DNA of 64,000 nucleotides. Source: Hanstruepera ponticola. Lineage in GTDB: Bacteria > Bacteroidota > Bacteroidia > Flavobacteriales > Flavobacteriaceae. The stretch lies in NCBI RefSeq assembly GCF_012931685.1, contig NZ_JABANC010000003.1, positions 248,001 through 312,000 on the forward strand, given 5' to 3'. Below are positions 53,800 to 62,169 of the stretch, one piece after another. Position 1 is the stretch's first letter. Every line of letters starts with the position of its first letter. A program made the position numbers and the translations under genes. The notes below the pieces were generated by a model. That model was given only the letters and a program-made list of their open reading frames with translations. It was not told where the DNA came from and searched no databases.

Positions 53800-54675
53800 A
53801 TGAAAACAATGAAGCAATTATTTCTAATGCTAACAGTTGCCCTTTTTGTGGCATCCTGCTCATCAGATGATGATGGTGGTACTAATCCACCAACAAATCC
53901 ACCAACCGATAATACTGGAAACTACTTTCCTTTGACAGTTGATGATTATTGGAATTATGACGTTGAATACACTGACAATAATGATTCTAATAATAATTCT
54001 AGTTCTTCAGATTTTCTTTATGTAGCTTCTGAAACAAATGGTAGCTTTGATTTGGGTGTCAATACCAATGATATTGCTAATGGTGCAATGAATGGTATTT
54101 TGGTGAATGGTACACTAGAACGTACGGAATCAACACTGGTTTTAGATGGTTCTATCTCAATTCCGTTTCCTGGTTTTGAAACCTCAAGCATTGATTTCAC
54201 CGATATGGTTTTATACGATTTAAATGCAGCAAACAATAGTCAGTTGGCAAGCACCTCTGGAAGTATTGACCAAAATATTGATTTGGGAACAGATGTAATT
54301 CCAGTAACTATAAATTATACTGTATCTACAACACAGATTAACAATAACAGTTCTGTTTCTGTTGGAGGAACCAATTATACAGGTGTATCAAAGGCGAGAT
54401 TTAAGCTTAACTTAAATGTTATTGCAACAATTCTTAATCCAATTACCAACCAACCTCAAAATTTAAATATTCTAGGAAATCAAGATGTAACGGTTGGTAC
54501 AAATTATTTTGTTGAAAATATAGGTTTAGTAAAATCAGAAACGGCAATAAATTATCAAGTTGATCAAACTACAATAGAATTACTAACATTGTTTGGAATT
54601 GATATTCCATTTCCAACTTCTGGTTCGGCTACTAACGTTCAAGAAATGACAGATTACATGGTTGCTGAAGAATAA
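53800..54675 (+). CDS. Putative surface-exposed lipoprotein
   Basis: A 291-residue lipoprotein, Cys20 in the lipobox LFVASC. The mature N-terminus, CSSDDDGG followed by Pro/Thr/Asn-rich TNPPTNPP, matches the lipoprotein export signal used in flavobacteria to place lipoproteins on the cell surface. The rest is beta-rich and Asn/Thr/Ser-rich (about 60-291) with no known domain. The start is set at ATG 53800 from the signal peptide and promoter. Its stop codon abuts that of the convergent oxidoreductase gene. Confidence 0.82.
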   Translation: MKTMKQLFLMLTVALFVASCSSDDDGGTNPPTNPPTDNTGNYFPLTVDDYWNYDVEYTDNNDSNNNSSSSDFLYVASETNGSFDLGVNTNDIANGAMNGILVNGTLERTESTLVLDGSISIPFPGFETSSIDFTDMVLYDLNAANNSQLASTSGSIDQNIDLGTDVIPVTINYTVSTTQINNNSSVSVGGTNYTGVSKARFKLNLNVIATILNPITNQPQNLNILGNQDVTVGTNYFVENIGLVKSETAINYQVDQTTIELLTLFGIDIPFPTSGSATNVQEMTDYMVAEE

Positions 54676-57597
54676 TCATTTAATCAAAGCATCATATAAT
54701 ATTTCGATGGGATGTAACGCTTGGCGTTGTGTCCCATCTTTTATTTGATGCCTGCAACTCGTACCATTAGCCGAAATAACTACTTCGGAGTCAGCTTTTC
54801 TAATTGCTGGAAACAAAGTCTGATTACCAATTGTCATGCTAACATCGTAATGTTCTTTTTCGTACCCAAAACTACCTGCCATACCACAACATCCGCTTGG
54901 TATAATAGTGACTTTATAATTCTTTGGTAAATTTAAAACATCAAAACTTGACTTTTGATTACCCAGGGCTTTTTGATGACAATGACCATGAAATTTAATG
55001 GTTTTTGATTCAGAAGTAAATTGTTCAGGATTAATATTCCCCGTTGCAATTTCACTTTGAAGGAACTCTTCTATTAAATAAGTATGACTGGCTATTGATT
55101 TTGCAGCACCTGTGTCATTTGCCAATTTTAAATATTCGTCTTTAAATGTCAAAATTGCTGAAGGTTCAATACCAATTAATGGTGTTTCTTTTGATATTAA
55201 ATCTTTATAAAGCGCTACGTTTTCATTAGCAACTTGTTGTGCCTGTTTTAAAAATCCTTTTGATAAAAATGCCCTACCAGACTCTTTGTTTGGCAATATG
55301 TTAACCTTGTAATTTAAACCTCCCAACAGCATAATTGCATCCTTACCTATTTTAGTGTCCAAATAATTAGTAAACTCATCAATAAAAAAATATATCTCTT
55401 TAGTATATTTAGACTTAACTATCTGTTTATTATTGTTTTTAATCCATTTAAATAAACTAACACTTGAAATATTAGGTAAGCTTCTTTTTGGTGCTATGCC
55501 TAATCCTTTTTTAATGAGAGATGAAAAAAATACGTTCGAAAACATCAAGTTGCTGATGCCAGAAAATCGACTTCCAATATTGTTAAATTTATTATTGTAG
55601 GCAAATACTTTTGTGCGCAAATTTGAACCATTTATACTTTGGTACTGATATTCAAACTCTGCCTTTAAAGCGGCTACGTTAACACTACTAGGGCATTCAC
55701 TAGAACACGCCTTACAACTTAAACAAAGGTCAAATACATCTTTGAGTTCTTCGTGATTAAACTTATTAACCTTATCAGATTGGGTTAAAAACTCCCTTAA
55801 AGCATTAGCTCTAGCGCGAGTAGTGTCTTTTTCATTTCGAGTGGCACGATAACTCGGACACATAGTGCCACCAAATTCTGGAAGTTTTCTGCAATCACCA
55901 GATCCGTTACATTTTTCAGCTTCACGTAAAATACCCAATGAATCTGAAAAGTCTAACAACGTGTTTATTTCAGGTTCTACCCTATCCGGTTGATAACGTA
56001 AGGATTTATCCATTGAAAATGCATCAACAATTTTCCCAGGATTAAAAATATTATTTGGATCGAAAACTTGCTTTATTTGCTTAACTATTTTGTAATTGTT
56101 TTCTCCAATCATCATCGGAATAAACTCCGCACGTACAATACCATCGCCATGTTCACCACTCATTGAGCCTCCATACTTTTTGACTAAATGTGCCACATCA
56201 GTGGTTATTTTGCGAAATAGTACAACATCTTCTTTCTTTTTTAAATTTAAAATAGGCCGCAAATGTAACTCTCCAGCTCCAGCATGAGCATAATACACTG
56301 CTTTTTGTTTATAACCATTCATAATAGCTGTAAAATCCCTGATATAATTACTTAAATCTGAAATTAGCACAGCTGTATCTTCAATACATGGTGCCGTTTT
56401 TTTGTCACCAACTATATTGCCTAATAAGCCCAAACCAGCCTTCCTTAATTCTATAGCCTTATTGATGTCTTCGCCTACTAATAGTGGATTGGCATAACTC
56501 AAACCACCAGAGTTTAATGTATCTAACAAACTATAGGCTTTTCTGGTTACAACTTCTATGCTATTATCACGCACTTCACACATTAAAATCGCTTCAGGAT
56601 CACCAGTTACAAATTGTCTATTAACCTCTTGTGTTTTATTATGTTTGGTTAGATCTAAAATGGTCTTATCCATCATTTCACATGTGTATAAGTCATGCTT
56701 CATAACACTCTCAACTGCATTTAAACAGTTTTCAATACTATTGAAATGAGCCGCAATCATGACAGTGTTTGCTGGTGGTAATACATCTAATTTTAAGGTT
56801 ATTTCTGTTGTAAATGCCAGAGTACCTTCGCTACCTGACAACAACTTACATAAGTTTAGCGGTATGTCTGAATTAGAAAATGGTTCAGTTTTTATTACTT
56901 CATCAATAGCATAACCCGTATTGCGTCTATGGATTTCTTTTTTTGGAAACTGATTTCTAATCTCATCCTGAACACTTCTGTTTTTTAATTCTTGATTCAA
57001 AACACGATATATCCTTCCTTCCAGATTATCTGAATTTATTTTTTTCTCAAACTCTAATTTAGAAATGTCAGAAAAAATTACTTCACTCCCATCGGACAAT
57101 AATGTTTTCAAGGCCAATACCTTATCACGTGTCACACCATATTTGATGGATGTGGTTCCTGACGAGTTGTTTCCTACCATACCACCTATCATACAACGGT
57201 TTGAAGTAGATGTATTAGGACCAAAAAACAAGCCGTAAGGCTCTAAAAAATTATTAAGTTCATCTCGAATTACACCTGGCTGAACAGTAATGGTCATATC
57301 CTTTACATTAAAATCTACAATCGCATTAAAGTGTTTAGAAACATCTACCACAATACCTTTACCCACACATTGCCCTGCTAAAGAAGTTCCTGCAGCCCGA
57401 GGTATTAAAGATGTTTTATGATTATTAGCAAAATCAATAAGCACTTTCAAATCATTATCACTCTTTGGAATAGCTACTGCCAAAGGCAACATTCTATAAA
57501 CTGATGCATCTGTCGCATAGAGAGTTTTCATCAAATCATCATAATGAAGTTCACCTTCCAACAATTGATTAAGTTTCTTTAAGTATGTTATTTCCAT
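54676..57597 (-). CDS. FAD-binding and Fe-S oxidoreductase, D-lactate/2-hydroxyacid dehydrogenase-like (YdiJ type)
   Basis: The 973-residue protein has an FAD-binding PCMH domain (about 35-270; PRAAGTSLAGQCVGKG, MVGNNSSGTTSIKYG), an FAD-oxidase C-terminal domain (about 275-540) and a ferredoxin region with CLSCKACSSECP (C625, C628, C631, C635). A CCG-type heterodisulfide-reductase-like domain contains C903-C904-G. It should oxidise a 2-hydroxyacid such as D-lactate or 2-hydroxyglutarate and pass electrons to the quinone pool at the membrane. Domain order and length fit YdiJ-like fusions. Confidence 0.9.
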   Translation of the reverse strand: MEITYLKKLNQLLEGELHYDDLMKTLYATDASVYRMLPLAVAIPKSDNDLKVLIDFANNHKTSLIPRAAGTSLAGQCVGKGIVVDVSKHFNAIVDFNVKDMTITVQPGVIRDELNNFLEPYGLFFGPNTSTSNRCMIGGMVGNNSSGTTSIKYGVTRDKVLALKTLLSDGSEVIFSDISKLEFEKKINSDNLEGRIYRVLNQELKNRSVQDEIRNQFPKKEIHRRNTGYAIDEVIKTEPFSNSDIPLNLCKLLSGSEGTLAFTTEITLKLDVLPPANTVMIAAHFNSIENCLNAVESVMKHDLYTCEMMDKTILDLTKHNKTQEVNRQFVTGDPEAILMCEVRDNSIEVVTRKAYSLLDTLNSGGLSYANPLLVGEDINKAIELRKAGLGLLGNIVGDKKTAPCIEDTAVLISDLSNYIRDFTAIMNGYKQKAVYYAHAGAGELHLRPILNLKKKEDVVLFRKITTDVAHLVKKYGGSMSGEHGDGIVRAEFIPMMIGENNYKIVKQIKQVFDPNNIFNPGKIVDAFSMDKSLRYQPDRVEPEINTLLDFSDSLGILREAEKCNGSGDCRKLPEFGGTMCPSYRATRNEKDTTRARANALREFLTQSDKVNKFNHEELKDVFDLCLSCKACSSECPSSVNVAALKAEFEYQYQSINGSNLRTKVFAYNNKFNNIGSRFSGISNLMFSNVFFSSLIKKGLGIAPKRSLPNISSVSLFKWIKNNNKQIVKSKYTKEIYFFIDEFTNYLDTKIGKDAIMLLGGLNYKVNILPNKESGRAFLSKGFLKQAQQVANENVALYKDLISKETPLIGIEPSAILTFKDEYLKLANDTGAAKSIASHTYLIEEFLQSEIATGNINPEQFTSESKTIKFHGHCHQKALGNQKSSFDVLNLPKNYKVTIIPSGCCGMAGSFGYEKEHYDVSMTIGNQTLFPAIRKADSEVVISANGTSCRHQIKDGTQRQALHPIEILYDALIK

Positions 57598-57725
57598 ATT
57601 TGGTTGATAGATACCTAGGTATAGATAAAGCTAAAAATAATATTATTAAAGTTATTAACCTTCAAGTATATTCAATTAATTTGCCTTAATAAAAATCTAA
57701 CAATAACCCAAATTACGTATATAAC

Positions 57726-58271
57726 ATGAAATCAAAAAACTATAGAACTATGAAGAAAATAATCTTATCTGTAATTACCTTGTTCGGCTTTATTACTATG
57801 GCAAATGCTCAAGAAATAAGTAAAAATGCTATTGGTCTTCGCTTGGGAGATAGCGACGGATTTGGAGCTGAAATATCGTATCAACGTGCAATTGGACAAA
57901 ACAACAATCGGTTGGAGTTTGACTTTGGCTGGCGAGATGGCAAAAACTATGATGGCATTAAACTTATAGGGCTTTATCAGTGGGTTTGGAACATAGACGG
58001 TGGCTTTAATTGGTATGCTGGTCCAGGTGTTGGTTTTGCAGCGTTTAGACATAAATATGAAAGATATGTTCCTGGACAGAACGATTATTATTATGAAGAA
58101 AACAGAGATGCTTTTCCTATAGTGACTGGGACAATTGGTATTGAATATAGCTTTGATTTTCCGCTATTATTATCTCTAGACTTTAGACCTGAATTAGGTT
58201 TTGGAGATGATTTATATGACAATAATGATTTAGATTTTGACGTGGGATTAGGTGTAAGATATCAATTCTAA
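57726..58271 (+). CDS. Putative small outer-membrane beta-barrel protein
   Basis: The 181-residue frame has a signal peptide (KKIILSVITLFGFITMANAQ) ending about residue 29, then alternating aromatic strands and a C-terminal Phe (VGLGVRYQF), as in OmpX/OmpW-size barrels. The ATG at 57750 directly before the signal peptide is probably the true start; 57726 only adds a charged leader. No function can be assigned. A terminator follows. Confidence 0.78.
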   Translation: MKSKNYRTMKKIILSVITLFGFITMANAQEISKNAIGLRLGDSDGFGAEISYQRAIGQNNNRLEFDFGWRDGKNYDGIKLIGLYQWVWNIDGGFNWYAGPGVGFAAFRHKYERYVPGQNDYYYEENRDAFPIVTGTIGIEYSFDFPLLLSLDFRPELGFGDDLYDNNDLDFDVGLGVRYQF

Positions 58272-58293
58272 AAAAAACCTTATTAGAATAAGT

Positions 58294-58317
58294 AAACCAC
58301 CAATTTCATGGTGGTTT
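58294..58317 (+). terminator. Intrinsic terminator
   Basis: A 9-bp perfect stem (AAACCACCA / TGGTGGTTT), 6-nt loop, then a T-run. It ends the barrel-protein transcript. Confidence 0.88.
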
Positions 58318-58359
58318 TTTTCTATATTTAAGTATTTCTTCAATCTCAAGCACTGTTAT

Positions 58360-58875
58360 ATGTTTATAGAATTAAAAACTGAACGACTTTTATTAAGAGC
58401 TTTAGAGAATCATGACGTAAATCAAATTTTGTTTTTAAGATCAGATCTAGTAGTTAACCAATTTGTTGAACGCCAAAAAACAAAAACAAAAGATGAAGCT
58501 CTAGAATTTATAAAGCGTATTCAATTATCAGTATCAAATGAAGAAGTTTGTTATTGGAGTATTTGCTTAAAAACCAATTCCAAGCTTATAGGAACAATCT
58601 GTTTATGGAATTTCTCAAGAGAATTAAACAAGGCTGAAGTTGGTTACGACTTACATCCTGATTTTCACAGGAAAGGCATAATGAGCGAAGCTTTGCATGC
58701 TGTATTGGAGTTTGGTTTTCAATCGTTAAACCTAAATCATATTGATGCCTATACACAATATGATAATTTAAGTTCAGTATATCTTCTAAAGAAATTTGGC
58801 TTTAAGCACGACCCTAAAAGAAAGGATTCGGGAAATAAGAAAAATCACATCTATATCTTAAATAACACCAATTAG
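58360..58875 (+). CDS. GNAT acetyltransferase, RimJ/RimL type
   Basis: The 171-residue protein opens with ELKTERLLLRALENHD, typical of the Acetyltransf_3 (RimJ/RimL) group. The acetyl-CoA loop reads LHPDFHRKGIMSEAL, and the C-terminal part IDAYTQYDNLSSVYLLKKFGF is equally typical. It transfers an acetyl group to an amine, in this group often protein N-termini or small molecules. The substrate is unknown. It is convergent with the DUF4130 gene, 1 bp away. Confidence 0.88.
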   Translation: MFIELKTERLLLRALENHDVNQILFLRSDLVVNQFVERQKTKTKDEALEFIKRIQLSVSNEEVCYWSICLKTNSKLIGTICLWNFSRELNKAEVGYDLHPDFHRKGIMSEALHAVLEFGFQSLNLNHIDAYTQYDNLSSVYLLKKFGFKHDPKRKDSGNKKNHIYILNNTN

Positions 58876-58876
58876 C

Positions 58877-59650
58877 TCAAGGCTGCTTTTCACTTAAATA
58901 TTTCCAATAGCGTTTTGGTACATGTCTAGTATGTAGCTTCATGTTTTTACGAGATTCGATATTGGTGCTTTTGAAATAGTTTTTCCACAATTTTTGAAAA
59001 TCCATTTCTTCAGTAGCAAAAACAGCTTCATCTTTTGATAAAACTGTTAAATCTGCTGAAAGATTCATCGTTATTATTTCAGTTTTACATAAATCGTAAT
59101 ACAAACCGTATTTCCTTTTCAAATCATAAATCACCCAACTTTGATCAGCATAACGCTTGGTAAAATGTTTAGAAATTAGTGGCAAGACATTAAAATCTGG
59201 TTCTATATTAGCAAAATAAATGTTATCCTTGGTAAGTTTAAACCTAACAAAAGCCTCCATTCGATGTTTCTCCCTCCCAACACTTTTCGCTAATTTTGAA
59301 ACTTTTAAAACTGAAGGATTGGTGTAATTTTTATCAATATATATCTTGGTATTAAACATGTAACGTATATAGTCTAACAGCAAATTTTCAACACCTAACT
59401 CTTCGCTTAAAAAAGTATAATACAATTGAATATACCCGCTTCTTGAAGCTTTAGATTTAATCCCTTTCCAAACGCGCTCTGCTTTTATAACATCAGTTTC
59501 TACATGTTGTGTTTCAGCAAATAGTTGATTTTGGCTTCTAAATTCACTTTGAATTTTAACCTTGTCTAACTTATACTTATAGACATGGAAAATAGTCGAT
59601 AGAAATCCATCGAATGTACCATCATATATTAAGTTACTATTTGTTAACAT
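58877..59650 (-). CDS. DUF4130/TIGR03915-family putative DNA-metabolism protein
   Basis: The 257-residue protein begins LIYDGTFDGFLSTIFHVYKYKL, the family's signature, and contains SKLAKSVGREKHRMEAFVRF and FANIEPDFNVLPLISKHF. In other genomes the family is joined to, or lies beside, a uracil-DNA-glycosylase-like domain and an unusual radical SAM protein; here it stands directly after that radical SAM gene, with stop and start adjacent. A DNA repair or modification role has been proposed from context but its chemistry is unknown. It is unfused here. Confidence 0.86.
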   Translation of the reverse strand: MLTNSNLIYDGTFDGFLSTIFHVYKYKLDKVKIQSEFRSQNQLFAETQHVETDVIKAERVWKGIKSKASRSGYIQLYYTFLSEELGVENLLLDYIRYMFNTKIYIDKNYTNPSVLKVSKLAKSVGREKHRMEAFVRFKLTKDNIYFANIEPDFNVLPLISKHFTKRYADQSWVIYDLKRKYGLYYDLCKTEIITMNLSADLTVLSKDEAVFATEEMDFQKLWKNYFKSTNIESRKNMKLHTRHVPKRYWKYLSEKQP

Positions 59651-60913
59651 CTAACCGAATAAGCTTAATTGATTACTCAAAGTTTTTTGATATTTGCTAG
59701 ATGAATTTTGAAGTATCAAAGATTTTATGGTTGCTGGCGATAAATCGCGCTTTTCGAATAACTTGGAGTTACAAGTCAAAAAATATTGTGCTCTATTAAG
59801 TGAAATGCCTATTCTCTTCAAATGATCCCAATTTAATTGCCTAAATCGTCTAGCATGAAGTATTTTATATACAGACTTCATCCCAACCCCAGGTATTCTT
59901 GACAACATACGCTTGTCAGCTGTATTAACATCAATTGGAAACTCATGTAAATTACGAAGTGCCCAACCTAATTTGGGATCTATGTCTAAATCTAAATTTT
60001 GATTGTTTTCATTTAATATTTCACTGACATCAAAACCGTAAAAGCGCATCAACCAATCCGTTTGATATAAACGATTTTCGCGAAGCATTGGTACTTGACT
60101 ACCTATTTGAGGCAACCTGCTATCATAACTTATGGGTACATATCCAGAATAATAGACACGTTTTAAATTGAATTTCTTGTAAAAAAATTTAGATGTATGC
60201 ATAATTTGATAATCATTTTCACCTGTTGCTCCAATTATCATTTGAGTACTTTGACCGCCAGGCGCATATTTGGGGGTGCTCTTTATAATTTTCTTTTCAT
60301 TCTTATATTGAATAATTTCATTTTTAACCTTTTCCATTGGTTTTATGAAATCTTCTCTTTTTTTGTCTGGAGCCAGTAATTTTAGTCCTTTTTTGGTAGG
60401 TATTTCAATATTTACACTTAACCTATCTGCATATAAACCTGCTTCTCTCATAAGTTCATCTGAAGCTCCAGGAATAGATTTCAAATGAATATAACCATTG
60501 AAATTTTCTTCTAATCGAAGTTTTTTAGCCACAGCAACTAATCGTTCCATGGTATAATCCGGATTCTTAAAAATTCCAGAACTCAAAAACAAGCCTTCAA
60601 TATAATTACGACGGTAAAAGTTTATGGTCAATTCTACTACTTCCTGAACCTTGAAAGCCGCCCGCTTTATATCATTACTCTTTCGGGTCACACAATAAGC
60701 ACAATCAAAAATACAATGATTAGTGAGTAAAATTTTCAATAGAGAAACACAGCGTCCGTCTTCAGTATAAGAATGACAAATTCCCATTCCCGAAGAATCC
60801 CCTAACCCCTTACTTTTATTTGACCGTGTGCTACCGCTAGAAGAACATGATACATCATATTTTGCAGCATCAGCTAAAATGTTTAGTTTTTCTTTTATAC
60901 GTTCAAAAGACAT
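59651..60913 (-). CDS. Putative DNA modification/repair radical SAM protein (TIGR03916 type)
   Basis: The 420-residue protein has the cluster motif C67-x3-C71-x2-C74 in NHCIFDCAYC, ahead of a radical SAM barrel, and a helix-hairpin-helix segment near residue 330 (RIPGVGMKSVYKIL) that can bind DNA. The radical SAM plus HhH layout matches the TIGR03916 family. A second Cys-containing N-terminal stretch (VSCSSSGSTRSNK) is notable. It is coupled to the DUF4130 gene. A -7 box lies 31 bp upstream. The reaction is unknown. Confidence 0.86.
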   Translation of the reverse strand: MSFERIKEKLNILADAAKYDVSCSSSGSTRSNKSKGLGDSSGMGICHSYTEDGRCVSLLKILLTNHCIFDCAYCVTRKSNDIKRAAFKVQEVVELTINFYRRNYIEGLFLSSGIFKNPDYTMERLVAVAKKLRLEENFNGYIHLKSIPGASDELMREAGLYADRLSVNIEIPTKKGLKLLAPDKKREDFIKPMEKVKNEIIQYKNEKKIIKSTPKYAPGGQSTQMIIGATGENDYQIMHTSKFFYKKFNLKRVYYSGYVPISYDSRLPQIGSQVPMLRENRLYQTDWLMRFYGFDVSEILNENNQNLDLDIDPKLGWALRNLHEFPIDVNTADKRMLSRIPGVGMKSVYKILHARRFRQLNWDHLKRIGISLNRAQYFLTCNSKLFEKRDLSPATIKSLILQNSSSKYQKTLSNQLSLFG

Positions 60914-60943
60914 TAAGAAATACGATTTGGGTAATTTATTTCA

Positions 60944-60951
60944 CAAAAATA
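60944..60951 (-). promoter_or_regulatory. Putative -7 box for the radical SAM/DUF4130 pair
   Basis: Minus-strand TATTTTTG fits TAnnTTTG, 30 bp ahead of the ATG at 60913. Confidence 0.5.
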
Positions 60952-61030
60952 CTAAATTTAGAAGCAAAATATTGCTACATTTTATAGCAAGTATAGAATT
61001 TACATATTGATAATAAATTATTACTTCAAT

Positions 61031-62167
61031 TTATAACTGCATACATTTTGAGAGTGTTTTCTCGTAAACAGCCTCGTATTGAGGAACAATATTATGGATA
61101 TTAAATTTATCAGCTTGGTCTTTAGCCTGCGTCTTGAAAGTTTTTAACACCTCTTCGTCTTTTAAAATTGAAAGCGCATTTTTACTCATATCATCTATAT
61201 CACCAACCTCACTTAAATAACCTGATAGACCGTGAATATTTACTTCTGGAATTCCACCAGAGTTACTTGAAATTACCGGAACACCTGATGCCATAGCCTC
61301 CAAGGCGGCTAAACCAAAACTTTCAGTTTCTGATGGCAACATAAATAAATCTGAAAAACATAGTATTCTATCTATTTCATTACTGTTTCCAAAGAAAACA
61401 ACTTTATCCTCGATCCCTAAACTTTTGCACAACTCTTCCGCTGGCTCCTTTTCTGGTCCTTCACCGACCATCATAAGTTTAGCAGGGATTTCTTTCTGAA
61501 TATTGTAAAAAACTTGAATAACATCTTGGATGCGTTTTACAGGTCTAAAATTACTAATGTGGGTTATAATTTTTTCATTCTCGTTCGCCATCATAGAACG
61601 TTGACAATCTGCAAAACCATGCGTGTGCTTATCAATGTCTATAAAATTAGTAACAACATCAATATCATTAGTAATATTGAAAAGCCTTAAGGTATCTTTT
61701 TTCAAGCTTTCAGAAACTGATGTAACAGCATCAGATTTATTAATACTGAACTCAACAGCTGCTTTGTAAAACGGATGACTACCAACCAAGGTAATATCAG
61801 TACCATGTAAGGTTGTTACAATTGGCAAATAAACACCTTCTTCATGTAACATTTTTTTCGCCATATATGCAGCATATGCATGAGGAATGGCATAATGCAC
61901 GTGTACAATTTCAATTTGATGTAATTTAACCATATCAACCAGTTTACTAGAAAGTGCTAGTTCATAAGGCTGATAATGAAACAAGGGGTATTCTGGTACA
62001 TTTACTTCATGAAAATGGACGTTGTTACCTAATAATTCAAGTCGAACTGGTTGTTTGTATGTAATAAAATGTACTTCATGACCACGTTTTGACAATTCAA
62101 TTCCAAGCTCCGTAGCAACAACACCGCTTCCTCCAAATGTAGGATAACAAACAATACCTATTTTCAT
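61031..62167 (-). CDS. bshA: BshA: N-acetyl-alpha-D-glucosaminyl L-malate synthase (bacillithiol synthesis)
   Basis: A 378-residue GT4 enzyme with CYPTFGGSGVVATELG, YKQPVRL, VHVHYAIPHAYAAY and TLHGTDITLVG, all signatures of BshA, and the donor motif ETESFGLAALEAM. It joins UDP-GlcNAc to L-malate as the first step of bacillithiol synthesis. BshB and BshC are not in the window. It lies 2 bp behind the GH3/serine hydrolase gene. Its presence argues that bacillithiol, not glutathione, is the main small thiol. Confidence 0.93.
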   Translation of the reverse strand: MKIGIVCYPTFGGSGVVATELGIELSKRGHEVHFITYKQPVRLELLGNNVHFHEVNVPEYPLFHYQPYELALSSKLVDMVKLHQIEIVHVHYAIPHAYAAYMAKKMLHEEGVYLPIVTTLHGTDITLVGSHPFYKAAVEFSINKSDAVTSVSESLKKDTLRLFNITNDIDVVTNFIDIDKHTHGFADCQRSMMANENEKIITHISNFRPVKRIQDVIQVFYNIQKEIPAKLMMVGEGPEKEPAEELCKSLGIEDKVVFFGNSNEIDRILCFSDLFMLPSETESFGLAALEAMASGVPVISSNSGGIPEVNIHGLSGYLSEVGDIDDMSKNALSILKDEEVLKTFKTQAKDQADKFNIHNIVPQYEAVYEKTLSKCMQL

Positions 62168-62169
62168 AA

